Shown: one piece after another, positions 9,701 to 18,958 of the stretch
Numbering within the stretch: the first letter of the stretch is position 1
Layout of the letters: each line of letters begins with the position of its first letter
Source of the DNA: Calditrichota bacterium
Lineage (GTDB): Bacteria > Electryoneota > AABM5-125-24 > Hatepunaeales > Hatepunaeaceae
Direction: 5' to 3'
DNA: 45,694 nt
Assembly: GCA_018644935.1 (NCBI GenBank)
Contig: JABGPL010000028.1
Location: 1 to 45,694 of the forward strand
Program-made: the position numbers and the translations under genes
Notes under the pieces: model-generated
Databases searched by the model: none
Told to the model about the DNA's origin: nothing
Seen by the model: only the letters and a program-made list of their open reading frames with translations

Positions 9701-12700
9701 ATTGAGATCAGCCTTGAGGAAGATGAAAGGGATTTTAATGGAGAACTTCTCGCCTTTGAGGGTGAATCAGAATTTGACATCGGTGAAGCAATCGTCATTG
9801 ACCTACCCTTTGAGATCCAGTTTTACGGTGAAGACTTCGAGCAAATTACGGTTTGCACCAAAGGTTTCATTGCAATGGGAGATCAGCCTCGAATAACTAA
9901 TTATCAACCTTCCCCATTAGACAGAGCAATTGGTGGTGGAACCGGTATGATTGCTCCATTTTGGGGAGACATAACATTTCTTGATAACACGGGAGTCTAT
10001 TCTTTTTATGATGAAGATAACGCCCGTTTTATCATCGAATGGTATGAATTCTCTTATTTCAGTGAAGATGCTGATTTTTTAACCTTTCAGGTTATATTCT
10101 ACGATCCTGAGGTTTGGATAACTCAGACAGGTGACCCGAATATTCTTTTTCAATACCTTTCAATTTCTGACTTGCGAAATTTGCGCGACGTTGAGTGGCT
10201 TCAAGCTATACCCCATGCTGCAGTTGGCATTTCCAGTCCTGATGGCACCACTGGAATCAATTATAGTTTCAATAACACACTGCCGGAATCATCTGCTCCA
10301 CTTGAAGCCGAAAGAGCGATACTGTTTTCAACAGGCTTCGAATACAGAGTGGGTAGATTATTCGGAACTGTTACAGATTTTGAAACTGGAGAACCAATCC
10401 CTGGAGCCGGTGCTGGTGGCGCGGTCGGCGATGAAAATGGTGAATGGGAGATTCCTGAAGTAATCGCAGAAGTTCCTTTTTCCATTACCTGCTCCGTTCC
10501 GGGCTATAACGACTCGACCCTCGTCGGATTAATTGTTGAGGAAGGGGGAGAGCTTGAGATTAACTTTGCGCTTCTTCATCCCGAGTTTGAATGTTCCATT
10601 GATGATATTACCGTGGAACTTGAAGTAAATGGTGGAGTAAATGTACCATTTGAGATCTCAAATAATGGGAATGGTTCGCTTGAATGGGAAACTGAATACC
10701 GATGGCTGGGTGGTGGCGACTTTGAGCCATGGGAATTAACTCGTCAATATCCAATTGGTGACATATTAGATGATTCCCGTCTTCAAGGGGTCGTGTTTGT
10801 AAATGACAGGTTCTATGTTGCAGGATCAAACAATCGTCGGCCTCAAATCTATGTTCTCAATCGTGACGGTGAGCAGATGGAGCAATTTGACCAATTTGGT
10901 CCCGGGGGCGGGTATGGTCACAAAGATCTTGCTTTTGATGGAGAATGGATCTGGGGATCTGGAACTGGTGATATCTATGCATTCACGCCAGAAGGTGAAC
11001 TGATGGGCGAGCTCAATGGTCCATTCAACCCGAATAACAATATTGCGTGGGATTTCGACCGTGAATTGCTCTGGATCTCCAGCACAACTTCCAATATCCT
11101 CGCAATAGATCGTCAGGGAAATCAAATTATGGAACTTAATCGAATGGGGCTCAGGGTTTATGGATTAAGTTACTTTCCGGAAGATCCAGATGGCTTCCCC
11201 CTCTATATCTTCCATAAAGATGCTGAACTTGGTGATCAGCTGATAACTAAGATGAACCCGGAAACCAACGATACTATGTTTGTGACCATCCTTGAGCCTG
11301 AGGATGGAGGTACTCCTGCTGCATCTTTCTGCACAAACCAATATGATATATTGAGCTGGGTGTTTATGTGTGTCACAAACAGTGGACCAAACGACCGGAT
11401 TGATATCTGGCAGATTGCCAACCGCTTCGAATGGTTTGAACTTGAACCGGCAGATGGGCGTGTAGATGCTGGCGAATCACAGGAACTTGTGGCTGCGCTG
11501 GACGCAACTGGAATTCCCGAGGATTTCCGCTTTGAACTCGATATGATTTTCCATCACAATGCCATTGAAGGTGAGTTCGTTTTACCAGTATCTCTTGATG
11601 TTATTGGTGAAAACAGAGGTCTCCAAATTGAATTACGCCCCGGTTGGAACATGATCTCGGTAAATGTCGAACCGGAAGATCTCGATGTTCGCGAGATAAT
11701 GCGACCACTGGTTGAAAATGATTTACTATTGCTACTGAAGAATGGAGCTGGAGAGTTCTATTCTCCTGCACAGAATTTTTCCAATATTGACGGCTGGGTA
11801 GTGGCTGAAGGATATCAACTGAACGTCAGAGATGCTGCCCGTTTAGATATCAGAGGAGCCTTTATCCCTGCGGATCAACCGATTGCACTGCGCGAGGGTT
11901 GGAATATATCGGCATATTTTCCTAGACAGGCAGTGAATGCTGAGGTTGCGCTTGCCGGAATTGCCGATAATTTGATTATTGCAAAAGATGGCCTCGGCAG
12001 ATTTTACCTCCCGGAATTTGGATTCATCAACATGGGAGATCTACGAGCAGGACAGGGATATCAGTACAACATGCTCGATGCAGATGAGCTGATTTATCAG
12101 ATCGGGGAACAGGTTGCATTGGCTGTAAGTGAGACCTCAGAACCCGAGCATTTTGGAGTACTCCCCCCCACTGGAACGGATATGTCGATTCTACTGACGG
12201 GCAATCCGCAAATGTCCCATATGGAGATCGGAATATTCAACCCCGGTGGGCGGTTGGTGGGTTCTGGAGTGTTCAATCAGGATGGAAATTGCGGCATCGC
12301 AGTCTGGGGCGATGACCTCACAACTGATGAAATCGATGGAGCAGTTGAAGGGGAAGATTTAACATTTGTTCTTTGGAATGGTGCTAATGAATTTGCAGTG
12401 TCTCCCATTCAAATTATGGGAGAACCGATTTGGACTGATGGAGGTTTCATGGCAAGTGAAATCTCATCAGTTGCATCAGCACCAGTCACCTTCGGCATTC
12501 ACGAGACATACCCGAATCCAACTAACGGACCTGTCCGGTTGTTGTTTGGGCTGGAGATGGACGCGAAGGTTTCGCTTCGAGTGTATGACCTGTCCGGACG
12601 GTTGGTAACAACTCTCGCCAGTGGCAATTACAAGACCGGCAATCACCAGGTCGTTTGGAATACAGCTGTGGTTTCGTCGGGATTGTACATTGTGAAACTG

Positions 12701-12748
12701 GCTGTTCCAGGGAATAGTCACATTGAAAAAATTGCGGTTCTGAAGTAA
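6779..12748 (+). CDS. Giant secreted gingipain-fold protein, paralog 2, with T9SS-type sorting domain
   Basis: 1989 residues. The ATG has a good AAAGGA ribosome site eight bases upstream. Residues 1-32 are a Sec signal peptide (LAAAIIFQLVILCNPVYS). The module order is that of the gene at 633. Landmarks: GHYLVVSHEAC at 243, YACLEGND, degenerate His site GIAQNYRW at 469, degenerate Cys site FPIHLSFAERT at 489, GDPGIQAW near 589, sorting domain from 1905. It is closest to paralogs 1 and 4. Nearly identical DNA tracts with paralog 1 are visible at about 7365-7590 (matching 1210-1450) and about 10570-11150 (matching 4430-5000). The first ~110 bp of coding sequence instead match paralog 4. Unlike its siblings it is followed by a different hairpin (12759-12792), with no GTGTGGC repeat. 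Confidence 0.88.
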   Translation: MSKAHYFASSISKLAAAIIFQLVILCNPVYSGNQSIQNSHVSIISSNSQSISLIFEPGDVAVEQVVEDGNATNRFSLPNEGHTNDYGFPQLPSVTRIVVVPPSAGLNFTFETGEPRIVQSETPPMICKEAQASNIDRSIPALASTYPPVVAQMSEPFIIRGVRMVKVTTYPVRFDPKDNTYMHYDNIETEVHFTDAEPVNPVHNPIRRNRSQEFLKFIDAFALNGSDISRDDPGRDLPDIKPGHYLVVSHEACLEFVAPFIEWRRKGGYKVDIQTFNQDEANNSEIVFDVIQERYNAYIEQGVDPFDHILLVGDRSRYDGNIPDAQWILEAMEGETVWGMNGDHADYLYACLEGNDEHMDAAISRFPAGNPETLELVVRRTLSYEAEPFMDDPTWFNKGAVFTQHSGNNERICWTPYMHTSARWSEEALRKRGFDDVATYEDMAWDRQGDRIFPFLRDVYNEGRNVLTGIAQNYRWRNGLEGLENNVVFPIHLSFAERTGMMAHILFRTGNGENLMGPVVTTGTWGNYSGLEPLCVQWMGLVSAFVNHDLTFGWSRVYAVTDLESYFPNIEDRNHPLYSQTKTDFDFMGDPGIQAWIGVPRLVEAQISLAELSATTSYVEVIVTNTENDEPVSGAKVSLYAPGDMPEFDDAGYADYDEMWQMTSISDEDGRAVFSISEEIEFVPGTQLNYTVTGRDIRPFFGDVEIEDNPASIEAFNFDFAEIEGNGDDEMNPGESFVLRFTATNISEEENINGVTVIISSASEWIEVDENEIDLGDIAAGEEIVFEQGVNFALAVDCPDGMQFPGECPLLQVEFTSGDMTWDSAVEIDPVAPAFAVNAIVGGAQIPFNVEELDIEIENIGRMEAGALTAELRSGSRTILVLQNEVEYPNIGVGELAQIEGNLLQINVNPQTIPGIIANMMLTVSTENGFNQQIPFTVRVEGGEGDFPQAPDNYGYICFDDTDEDWDMAPDYEWIEISLEEDERDFNGELLAFEGESEFDIGEAIVIDLPFEIQFYGEDFEQITVCTKGFIAMGDQPRITNYQPSPLDRAIGGGTGMIAPFWGDITFLDNTGVYSFYDEDNARFIIEWYEFSYFSEDADFLTFQVIFYDPEVWITQTGDPNILFQYLSISDLRNLRDVEWLQAIPHAAVGISSPDGTTGINYSFNNTLPESSAPLEAERAILFSTGFEYRVGRLFGTVTDFETGEPIPGAGAGGAVGDENGEWEIPEVIAEVPFSITCSVPGYNDSTLVGLIVEEGGELEINFALLHPEFECSIDDITVELEVNGGVNVPFEISNNGNGSLEWETEYRWLGGGDFEPWELTRQYPIGDILDDSRLQGVVFVNDRFYVAGSNNRRPQIYVLNRDGEQMEQFDQFGPGGGYGHKDLAFDGEWIWGSGTGDIYAFTPEGELMGELNGPFNPNNNIAWDFDRELLWISSTTSNILAIDRQGNQIMELNRMGLRVYGLSYFPEDPDGFPLYIFHKDAELGDQLITKMNPETNDTMFVTILEPEDGGTPAASFCTNQYDILSWVFMCVTNSGPNDRIDIWQIANRFEWFELEPADGRVDAGESQELVAALDATGIPEDFRFELDMIFHHNAIEGEFVLPVSLDVIGENRGLQIELRPGWNMISVNVEPEDLDVREIMRPLVENDLLLLLKNGAGEFYSPAQNFSNIDGWVVAEGYQLNVRDAARLDIRGAFIPADQPIALREGWNISAYFPRQAVNAEVALAGIADNLIIAKDGLGRFYLPEFGFINMGDLRAGQGYQYNMLDADELIYQIGEQVALAVSETSEPEHFGVLPPTGTDMSILLTGNPQMSHMEIGIFNPGGRLVGSGVFNQDGNCGIAVWGDDLTTDEIDGAVEGEDLTFVLWNGANEFAVSPIQIMGEPIWTDGGFMASEISSVASAPVTFGIHETYPNPTNGPVRLLFGLEMDAKVSLRVYDLSGRLVTTLASGNYKTGNHQVVWNTAVVSSGLYIVKLAVPGNSHIEKIAVLK

Positions 12749-12758
12749 CGACCACATC

Positions 12759-12792
12759 GTATAGAGTACGGGCTTTAGCCTGTACTCTATAC
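12759..12792. terminator. Strong hairpin after giant gene 2, terminator or dispersed repeat
   Basis: GTATAGAGTAC (12759-12769) pairs perfectly with GTACTCTATAC (12782-12792). The stem extends by a G-T pair and GGC/GCC around a TTTA loop. It begins 11 bases after the stop codon of giant gene 2. There is no long T-run afterwards, so termination is likely but unproven. A degenerate relative at 6732-6753 suggests it also belongs to a repeat family. Confidence 0.6.
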
Positions 12793-12827
12793 AATGAAGT
12801 TTCATCTTGTAATACAGAGGAAATCCA

Positions 12828-15800
12828 ATGTCAGGAGTTAATTTATTTGCGAGCGGTTTTTCCAAGCTGGTCGTCGTATTGTGTCTTCTTGTTATCATGT
12901 CGCTTCCTGTTTATTCAGACAATCAAACAACTCAGGACTCACACGCTTCAATCCTCACACAGAGCCATCGGGGCATCATACTGGAATTTGATCTTCGGGA
13001 TGTAAAAAACGAGCAAGTTACCAGAGATGAACGAACTCAATTCTGTTTCAAGCTCGAGGCTGAAGGTATCACAATCGAACATGACCGACCTCAACTTCCT
13101 GCCGTATCTCGAACAATTATCGTCCCGCCCAATGCTGGGCTTGTGTTTAATTTTTTAACCGACCAACCACGCATTGTCAATGCCGAATACTCCCCGTTGA
13201 TTTATGTAGATGAAACCCGATCAAATGAGATAAATCGGGACTCTTCACCTCTCACCTCCGTTTATCCACCAGTAGTCGCCGAGATGTCCGAGCCATTTAT
13301 TATGCGCGGTGTGCGCATGGTGAGGGTAACAACATATCCTGTCAGGTATGATCCGAACGATAACACATATCTGTTTTATGATAATATCGAAGCTGAAATT
13401 CTTTTCACCAATGTTGAACCACTCAACCCGGTTTTACATCCAGAGAGAAGAAACCGTTCCGGGGAATTCTTGAAATTTATTCGCGACTATGCTATTAATG
13501 GTGAACTTGTCGGACGCGACGACCCCGACCGGGATAGCGAACCGGAATATATCGGGCATTACTTGATTGTCACACATGAGAATTGCCTCGAATTTGCTGC
13601 CCCATTTATAGAGTGGCGGCGTCAGTCGGGATGGAAAGTTGACATCCTGCAAGTTTCCCGAAGAAATGCTGGGAACACTGGAGTTATCAAGAACCAGATC
13701 CAGGAGAGATATAACGAATATATCGAAGAGGGCATGGATCCATTCGATCAGATACTCCTAATCGGTGATCATCAAAATTATGATGATTTAGACCCTGCTC
13801 AACAATGGGTATTGCAGAGTGATAGAGGTGATTCTGAATTTAACATTTGCAATCACAACGACTGGGCGTATGCCTGTCTTGAAGGGAACGACTCATTTGC
13901 TGATGTCGGGATATCCCGATGGATCTCAGGCAGTGAAGAAACAATGCGATTGTTTGTACATCGTACTCTATCTTATGAAAGAACCCCACATATTGAAAAC
14001 ACAGATTGGTTCACCCGCGGGGCGGTCTATGCGCAACGGTGGGGCATGGGGTACCATGTCAGTGTGGCAACTAATGTTCGCTATGGTGTATCCGTTCTGG
14101 AGTCTCTCGGTTTTGATGATGTCAGAATTTATGAAAACATGGATGATCCAGATGCTAATGGTAATTTGGTCGGACCATTCGTGACAGATCAATTCAACGA
14201 TGGCGTCAACGTGATGCTCGGACGAGCTCAAAACAATTATTACCGTGACGATTTTGTGGATGTGAACGAAAATGTCGTTTTCCCAATTGACTTGAATCTT
14301 GCCGGATTCCATGAATGGTCCTGCTGGAATATGTTGCGAAGCGGTAGTGTCAATCAGCCAAGTGGACCGTGTGCAGCCACGACAGCTTGGGGCAACCAAC
14401 CCTCCTTGCCCCATAACATTATCTGGCTCGAAATCGTCAACAGTTTCCTGCAGCGTGATCTGACTTATGGTTGGTCGCGCCTCCGGGGCTTGCTTGGTCC
14501 CGAGGGATACATCCCTGATTTCAATAGATTGTATGGAACCATGAAAAACGATGTCATGTTTTATGGTGATCCTGGGCTTCAATACTGGAAGGGTGTTCCG
14601 CGGGTTGTTGAAGTTGAATTCCCGGAAACGATTTCGACAATTGACCGGGTCATTAGTGTTCATGTTTCCGATCCCGAAACCGGGAGGGATGTCCCAGGCG
14701 CACAGGTTACGATATATGTACCCGGTGATATGCCCGACTTTGACGAAAGAGATTATGCCCAATATGATGGTATGAGTATGAAAACCAGACAAACCGATTC
14801 GGATGGCATTGCAACGATTGTTTTTGATGAGGAGATCGAGTTTGAAGAAGGTTTGATGTTCATTACAGTAACAGGAAGAGAAATATTACCACATCTCGAA
14901 AACTTCCGCATTGAAGAACCGGTTAATGGAACCGAATTAGCAGGTTGGGAACTGGAGGAGACTGATGGAAATGGTGATAACGATATAAACCGGGGTGAAA
15001 CTTTCTCATTAAATTTGGTCGTTCGCAATCTCGGTAACGCTGGTTTGAGAAACCTGATCGCCACAGTAACGACTGCATCCCCTTACATTGATGTCAGAGA
15101 TGCAAACATAGTTGAATTCGGGGATGTCGACGCGGGGGACGTTGTCGAAAGTGAAAGGGACGTAGAGATTGTCATCGGGATTGACTGCCCTGATGCCGAA
15201 TCAAGGCCGATTACCCAACCGATATTGCAGGTCGTTCTGGAAAGTGATCAAACCAGACGGGAAGTCGCAATTCACCTTGATCTCATTGCACCAGACCTTG
15301 TTGTCCGGGAAGTTGTTGGCGGTATGATGATTGGTGAAGGTGAGAATAATTTAAATGTCTCCGTGGTTAATAACGGTCGTTTTGATTCGAGGATGTTGCG
15401 TGCAAGACTGATCAATCTGAGTGCTTTTGTTCAGGTAATTGAAGATGAAGCCATCTTGCCGGCTACTGCTCCCGGCAGGTCGAATAATTTGGTCGGGCAA
15501 GGATTCGCGGTTGCTGTGCTAAATCTGGCTGTGCCTGGAACGATCTCTGATATGATCATAGTTTTTGAATCCGAAGAAGGCTCGGTTGATAGTGCTCATT
15601 TTCAGTTGCAACTTTTAGAACCAGCTGAGAACACACCGCATGCACCAGATGATTACGGATATATATGTTTTGATGATACAGATGATGAGTGGGAGATGGC
15701 TCCTGATTATAACTGGATTGAAATATGCGATCGGGTCGAAGACAGGGATTTTGAGGGTATTGAAATTGGGTTTGAGAGAGTATCCCCCAATGACATAGGT

Positions 15801-18776
15801 GAGGCTATTGCACTCGTTCTGCCGTTTGAAACCCAGTTCTACAGTCAAATTTTCAATCAGATTACAGTCGGAACCAACGGTTTCATTTCAATGGGAGATC
15901 AGGAGTATGTGACAAATTACCAGAATTGGCCTATGGACCGGGCGATAGGTGGCGGCGTTGGGATGCTGGCACCATTCTGGGATGATCTGAACATGGTTAA
16001 TAATTCTGGTGTCTTCTACTTTTTCGATGAAGATAACGCAAGGTTCATCATTGAATGGTATCGATTCAGACAACGCAATGGCGGTAACCGGGACTTGACA
16101 TTCCAGGTAATTCTCCTCGATCGAGAAGTTTGGATTACTGAATCCGGTGACCAGGATATCCTCTTCCAATATAAAACAATCTCAGATGTAAGAGGCCGAG
16201 AGGGGTGGGAAAATGCCTCCCCTTACGGATCCATCGGGATATCAAGCCCGGATGGGACGACCGGCATTAATTACTCTTATAATAGCACACGACCAATATC
16301 CTCAGCACGGATTGAGGACAGACGTGCCCTCCTGTTTGCGACAACTCTTGAACAGAGACAGGGCAGGCTGTTTGGTCGAGTTACGGATATTGCTACGGGT
16401 GAACCGGTCGAGAACGCACGAGTCCTTACAAACCACGGATTCCTTGGGATCAGCAATGAGGATGGCAACTGGGAAATTGAGGGCGCACGTGCAGACGCAT
16501 CATTTACAATTACATGCTCAAAGCTGGGATACAACGATTCGACGTTGGTCGATTTGATAGTTGAGGAGGACGGAGAGCTCGAAATCAATTTCGAGCTGTT
16601 GCATCCGGAGTTTGTCCCGTCAATGGATAATCTAGTTGAAGTACTCGCCGAAGGCGACTTTGTGAATCGCGAAATGATTATCGAGAACACCGGGAACGGG
16701 CCGCTGACATGGGTCGCTGAGAAAAGATGGGAGGGTGGAGCTGAGGTGGAGCCCTGGGAAATTCGAGCCCAGTACGAGCTCGGAAATCTCCTGAATGACT
16801 CTCGTGTTCAGGGTGTTGTGTTTGCCAATGACAGGTTCTATATAGCCGGGTCAAACAACCGTAATCCGGTAATTTACGTTCTCAATCGTGACCTTGAAAT
16901 CTTAGATGTGTTCCCACAGATTGGTCAGGAAGGTTCATATGGCCATAAAGATCTTGCATTCGATGGCGAATTGATCTGGGGGTCAGGAACTGGTTCTGTG
17001 TTCGGTTTCACCCCGGAGGGTGAAGGGATGATTGAGTTCGATGGTCCATTTAACCCGAATAATAACTTTGCCTACGATACTGACAGAGAGGTGTTGTGGA
17101 TCAGCAGTACAACCTCGGATTTTGTATCCATTGACCTGGAAGGAAACCGGATCAACACTTTGCAGCGTCTCGGTATGAGAATTTATGGTTTAAGCTACTA
17201 CCCGGATGATCCAGATGGATACCCGCTATATATTTTTCATAAGATCGGTGGTGTGGCAGATCAGGTTGTTACAAAAATGAATCCTGAAACTAATGATACA
17301 ATGTGTGTCGCGATACTCAGCCCGGAGGGTGGCGGAACACCTTCAGGTTCATTTTGCAGCAATCAATTTGACATCACCAGTTGGGTGTTCATGGCCATGA
17401 CAAACTCAGGCCAGAATGACCGTATAGATGTCTGGCACTTGGACAGACGATTTGAATGGCTTGATGTCGAGCCTGAGATGGGAGTTATTCCCGCCGGTGA
17501 ATTTGAGGAGGTCGGGCTTTCAATTGATGCTGCCGAAATACCACTTATTAACATCCCATTTGAAGCAACTGTGAGATACCATCATAACGCAGTCGGGGAA
17601 GTATTTGACTTGCCGATCAGACTTACCGTTGAGGGTGATCATGAACCCTTCCGCTGGGATCTGCGCCCGGGCTGGAATCTAATCTCTCTCAATCGTACTC
17701 CAGCGGATCTTGACGTTCCTGACCTCGTTTTTCGTCTCGTAAGGAACGACAGACTGATGTTTCTCAAAAACGGTGCCGGTCAGTTTTACTTGCCGGATCA
17801 GAATTTTTGTAACATAAACGGCTGGGAAGTTAGCGAAGGATACCTGATGAAATTGTTCGCCGGAACTCCGTGGCAGGTTTTCGGTGATCCAATAGCTGTG
17901 GATCAACCGGTTCAACTCAATCAGGGCTGGAATATGTCAGCATATTTCCCAACTCAGCCGATAAGCTCCGAGTCTGCACTTGCCGGAATTGCAGGTGAAT
18001 TGATACTGGCAAAAGATGGTCGTGGACGATTTTTTCATCCGGAATCGGGTTTCAACAACCTGGGAAACCTGCAACCCGGTCGGGGATATAGCTACAATTT
18101 GCGCGAAGCATCCGAGCTTGTTTACCAGATCGGAGAGAATCTTGCTCTGGCGGGAATAAAAACTTTACAACCCACCCATTTCGCTAATTTAGCAGCAACT
18201 GGATCTGATATGTCTGTCCTGATTACCGGAAGTGATTACTTGCAGGGGCAGGAAATAGGGTGTTTCAACTCAAGCGGATTGCTCCTTGGTTCAGGGAGTT
18301 TTAACTCCGCAGGGCATTGCGGATTAGCAGTCTGGGGTAATGATAACACAACTGAAGTTATTGACGGAGCAAAAGAAGGTGAGACCCTGATTTTTGTCCT
18401 CTTCGATGGAGTTGAGGAAAAGACAGTTGTTCCTACCTCTATAACCGGAAAACCGGTTTGGACAAATGGAGGTTTTATGTTGGGTAAAATTCCATCAGAA
18501 GCATCAACTCCAGTCACCTTCGGAATTCATGAGACATACCCGAATCCGACCAACGGTCCTGTCCGGTTGTCATTTGGGCTGGAGATGGACGCGAAGGTTT
18601 CACTTCGAGTGTATGACCTGTCCGGACGGTTAGTAACAACTCTCGTCAGTAGCGATTACAAGACTGGCAATCACCAGATTGTTTGGAATACAGACATGGT
18701 TTCGTCGGGGTTGTACATTGTGAAGTTGGCAGTCCCGGGGAGAAGGCACATTGAAAAAATTGCAGTTCTGAAGTAA
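12828..18776 (+). CDS. Giant secreted gingipain-fold protein, paralog 3, with T9SS-type sorting domain
   Basis: 1982 residues. The ATG is preceded by AGAGGAAAT. Signal peptide about 1-31 (LVVVLCLLVIMSLPVYS). It belongs with paralogs 5 and 6 by several signature stretches: SGWKVDIL, HENCLEF, and TNYQNWPMDRAIGGG in the beta domain. Landmarks: GHYLIVTHENC at 243, His-site replacement GRAQNNYY near 464, Cys-site replacement FPIDLNLAGFH near 485, GDPGLQYW near 580, GWN modules near 1610-1770, sorting domain from 1898. About 105 bp at its 3' end (18681-18785, running through the stop codon into the downstream repeat) match paralog 4 (24848-24952) with one difference, although the genes differ widely elsewhere. 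That is strong evidence of recent exchange. Confidence 0.88.
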   Translation: MSGVNLFASGFSKLVVVLCLLVIMSLPVYSDNQTTQDSHASILTQSHRGIILEFDLRDVKNEQVTRDERTQFCFKLEAEGITIEHDRPQLPAVSRTIIVPPNAGLVFNFLTDQPRIVNAEYSPLIYVDETRSNEINRDSSPLTSVYPPVVAEMSEPFIMRGVRMVRVTTYPVRYDPNDNTYLFYDNIEAEILFTNVEPLNPVLHPERRNRSGEFLKFIRDYAINGELVGRDDPDRDSEPEYIGHYLIVTHENCLEFAAPFIEWRRQSGWKVDILQVSRRNAGNTGVIKNQIQERYNEYIEEGMDPFDQILLIGDHQNYDDLDPAQQWVLQSDRGDSEFNICNHNDWAYACLEGNDSFADVGISRWISGSEETMRLFVHRTLSYERTPHIENTDWFTRGAVYAQRWGMGYHVSVATNVRYGVSVLESLGFDDVRIYENMDDPDANGNLVGPFVTDQFNDGVNVMLGRAQNNYYRDDFVDVNENVVFPIDLNLAGFHEWSCWNMLRSGSVNQPSGPCAATTAWGNQPSLPHNIIWLEIVNSFLQRDLTYGWSRLRGLLGPEGYIPDFNRLYGTMKNDVMFYGDPGLQYWKGVPRVVEVEFPETISTIDRVISVHVSDPETGRDVPGAQVTIYVPGDMPDFDERDYAQYDGMSMKTRQTDSDGIATIVFDEEIEFEEGLMFITVTGREILPHLENFRIEEPVNGTELAGWELEETDGNGDNDINRGETFSLNLVVRNLGNAGLRNLIATVTTASPYIDVRDANIVEFGDVDAGDVVESERDVEIVIGIDCPDAESRPITQPILQVVLESDQTRREVAIHLDLIAPDLVVREVVGGMMIGEGENNLNVSVVNNGRFDSRMLRARLINLSAFVQVIEDEAILPATAPGRSNNLVGQGFAVAVLNLAVPGTISDMIIVFESEEGSVDSAHFQLQLLEPAENTPHAPDDYGYICFDDTDDEWEMAPDYNWIEICDRVEDRDFEGIEIGFERVSPNDIGEAIALVLPFETQFYSQIFNQITVGTNGFISMGDQEYVTNYQNWPMDRAIGGGVGMLAPFWDDLNMVNNSGVFYFFDEDNARFIIEWYRFRQRNGGNRDLTFQVILLDREVWITESGDQDILFQYKTISDVRGREGWENASPYGSIGISSPDGTTGINYSYNSTRPISSARIEDRRALLFATTLEQRQGRLFGRVTDIATGEPVENARVLTNHGFLGISNEDGNWEIEGARADASFTITCSKLGYNDSTLVDLIVEEDGELEINFELLHPEFVPSMDNLVEVLAEGDFVNREMIIENTGNGPLTWVAEKRWEGGAEVEPWEIRAQYELGNLLNDSRVQGVVFANDRFYIAGSNNRNPVIYVLNRDLEILDVFPQIGQEGSYGHKDLAFDGELIWGSGTGSVFGFTPEGEGMIEFDGPFNPNNNFAYDTDREVLWISSTTSDFVSIDLEGNRINTLQRLGMRIYGLSYYPDDPDGYPLYIFHKIGGVADQVVTKMNPETNDTMCVAILSPEGGGTPSGSFCSNQFDITSWVFMAMTNSGQNDRIDVWHLDRRFEWLDVEPEMGVIPAGEFEEVGLSIDAAEIPLINIPFEATVRYHHNAVGEVFDLPIRLTVEGDHEPFRWDLRPGWNLISLNRTPADLDVPDLVFRLVRNDRLMFLKNGAGQFYLPDQNFCNINGWEVSEGYLMKLFAGTPWQVFGDPIAVDQPVQLNQGWNMSAYFPTQPISSESALAGIAGELILAKDGRGRFFHPESGFNNLGNLQPGRGYSYNLREASELVYQIGENLALAGIKTLQPTHFANLAATGSDMSVLITGSDYLQGQEIGCFNSSGLLLGSGSFNSAGHCGLAVWGNDNTTEVIDGAKEGETLIFVLFDGVEEKTVVPTSITGKPVWTNGGFMLGKIPSEASTPVTFGIHETYPNPTNGPVRLSFGLEMDAKVSLRVYDLSGRLVTTLVSSDYKTGNHQIVWNTDMVSSGLYIVKLAVPGRRHIEKIAVLK

Positions 18777-18778
18777 CT

Positions 18779-18901
18779 GTGTGGCATGGGCTACTTGTTG
18801 CCCATGTTTCTTTACGGGTAAATTTTATCTGTAAACGACAATGAATTTATAACTCGTATTCGAGCTAAGGAAACCCGGGTAATAAATAACCCGGGCCACA
18901 C
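18779..18901. repeat. REPIN-like paired inverted repeat, copy 2
   Basis: Starts three bases after the stop of giant gene 3. The left arm contains the perfect hairpin CATGGGC-TACTTGTT-GCCCATG followed by TTTCTTTA. The right arm ends GGGCCACAC, the inverted form of the left end. It is the same length (123 bp) as copy 1, with a closely similar spacer. Confidence 0.82.
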
Positions 18902-18958
18902 CCATTTGTTTTTATTATGTTCTGAAATTGTTTGATCAACTTTTGTTAAGGATATCCG

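Noticed and set aside
13968-14792. A 274-codon open frame on the minus strand inside giant gene 3
   Set aside because: It lies wholly within a clear domain-bearing gene. Comparable antisense frames in siblings (7055-7702, 28586-29173) differ in position and content, so they are shadows of the coding strand.
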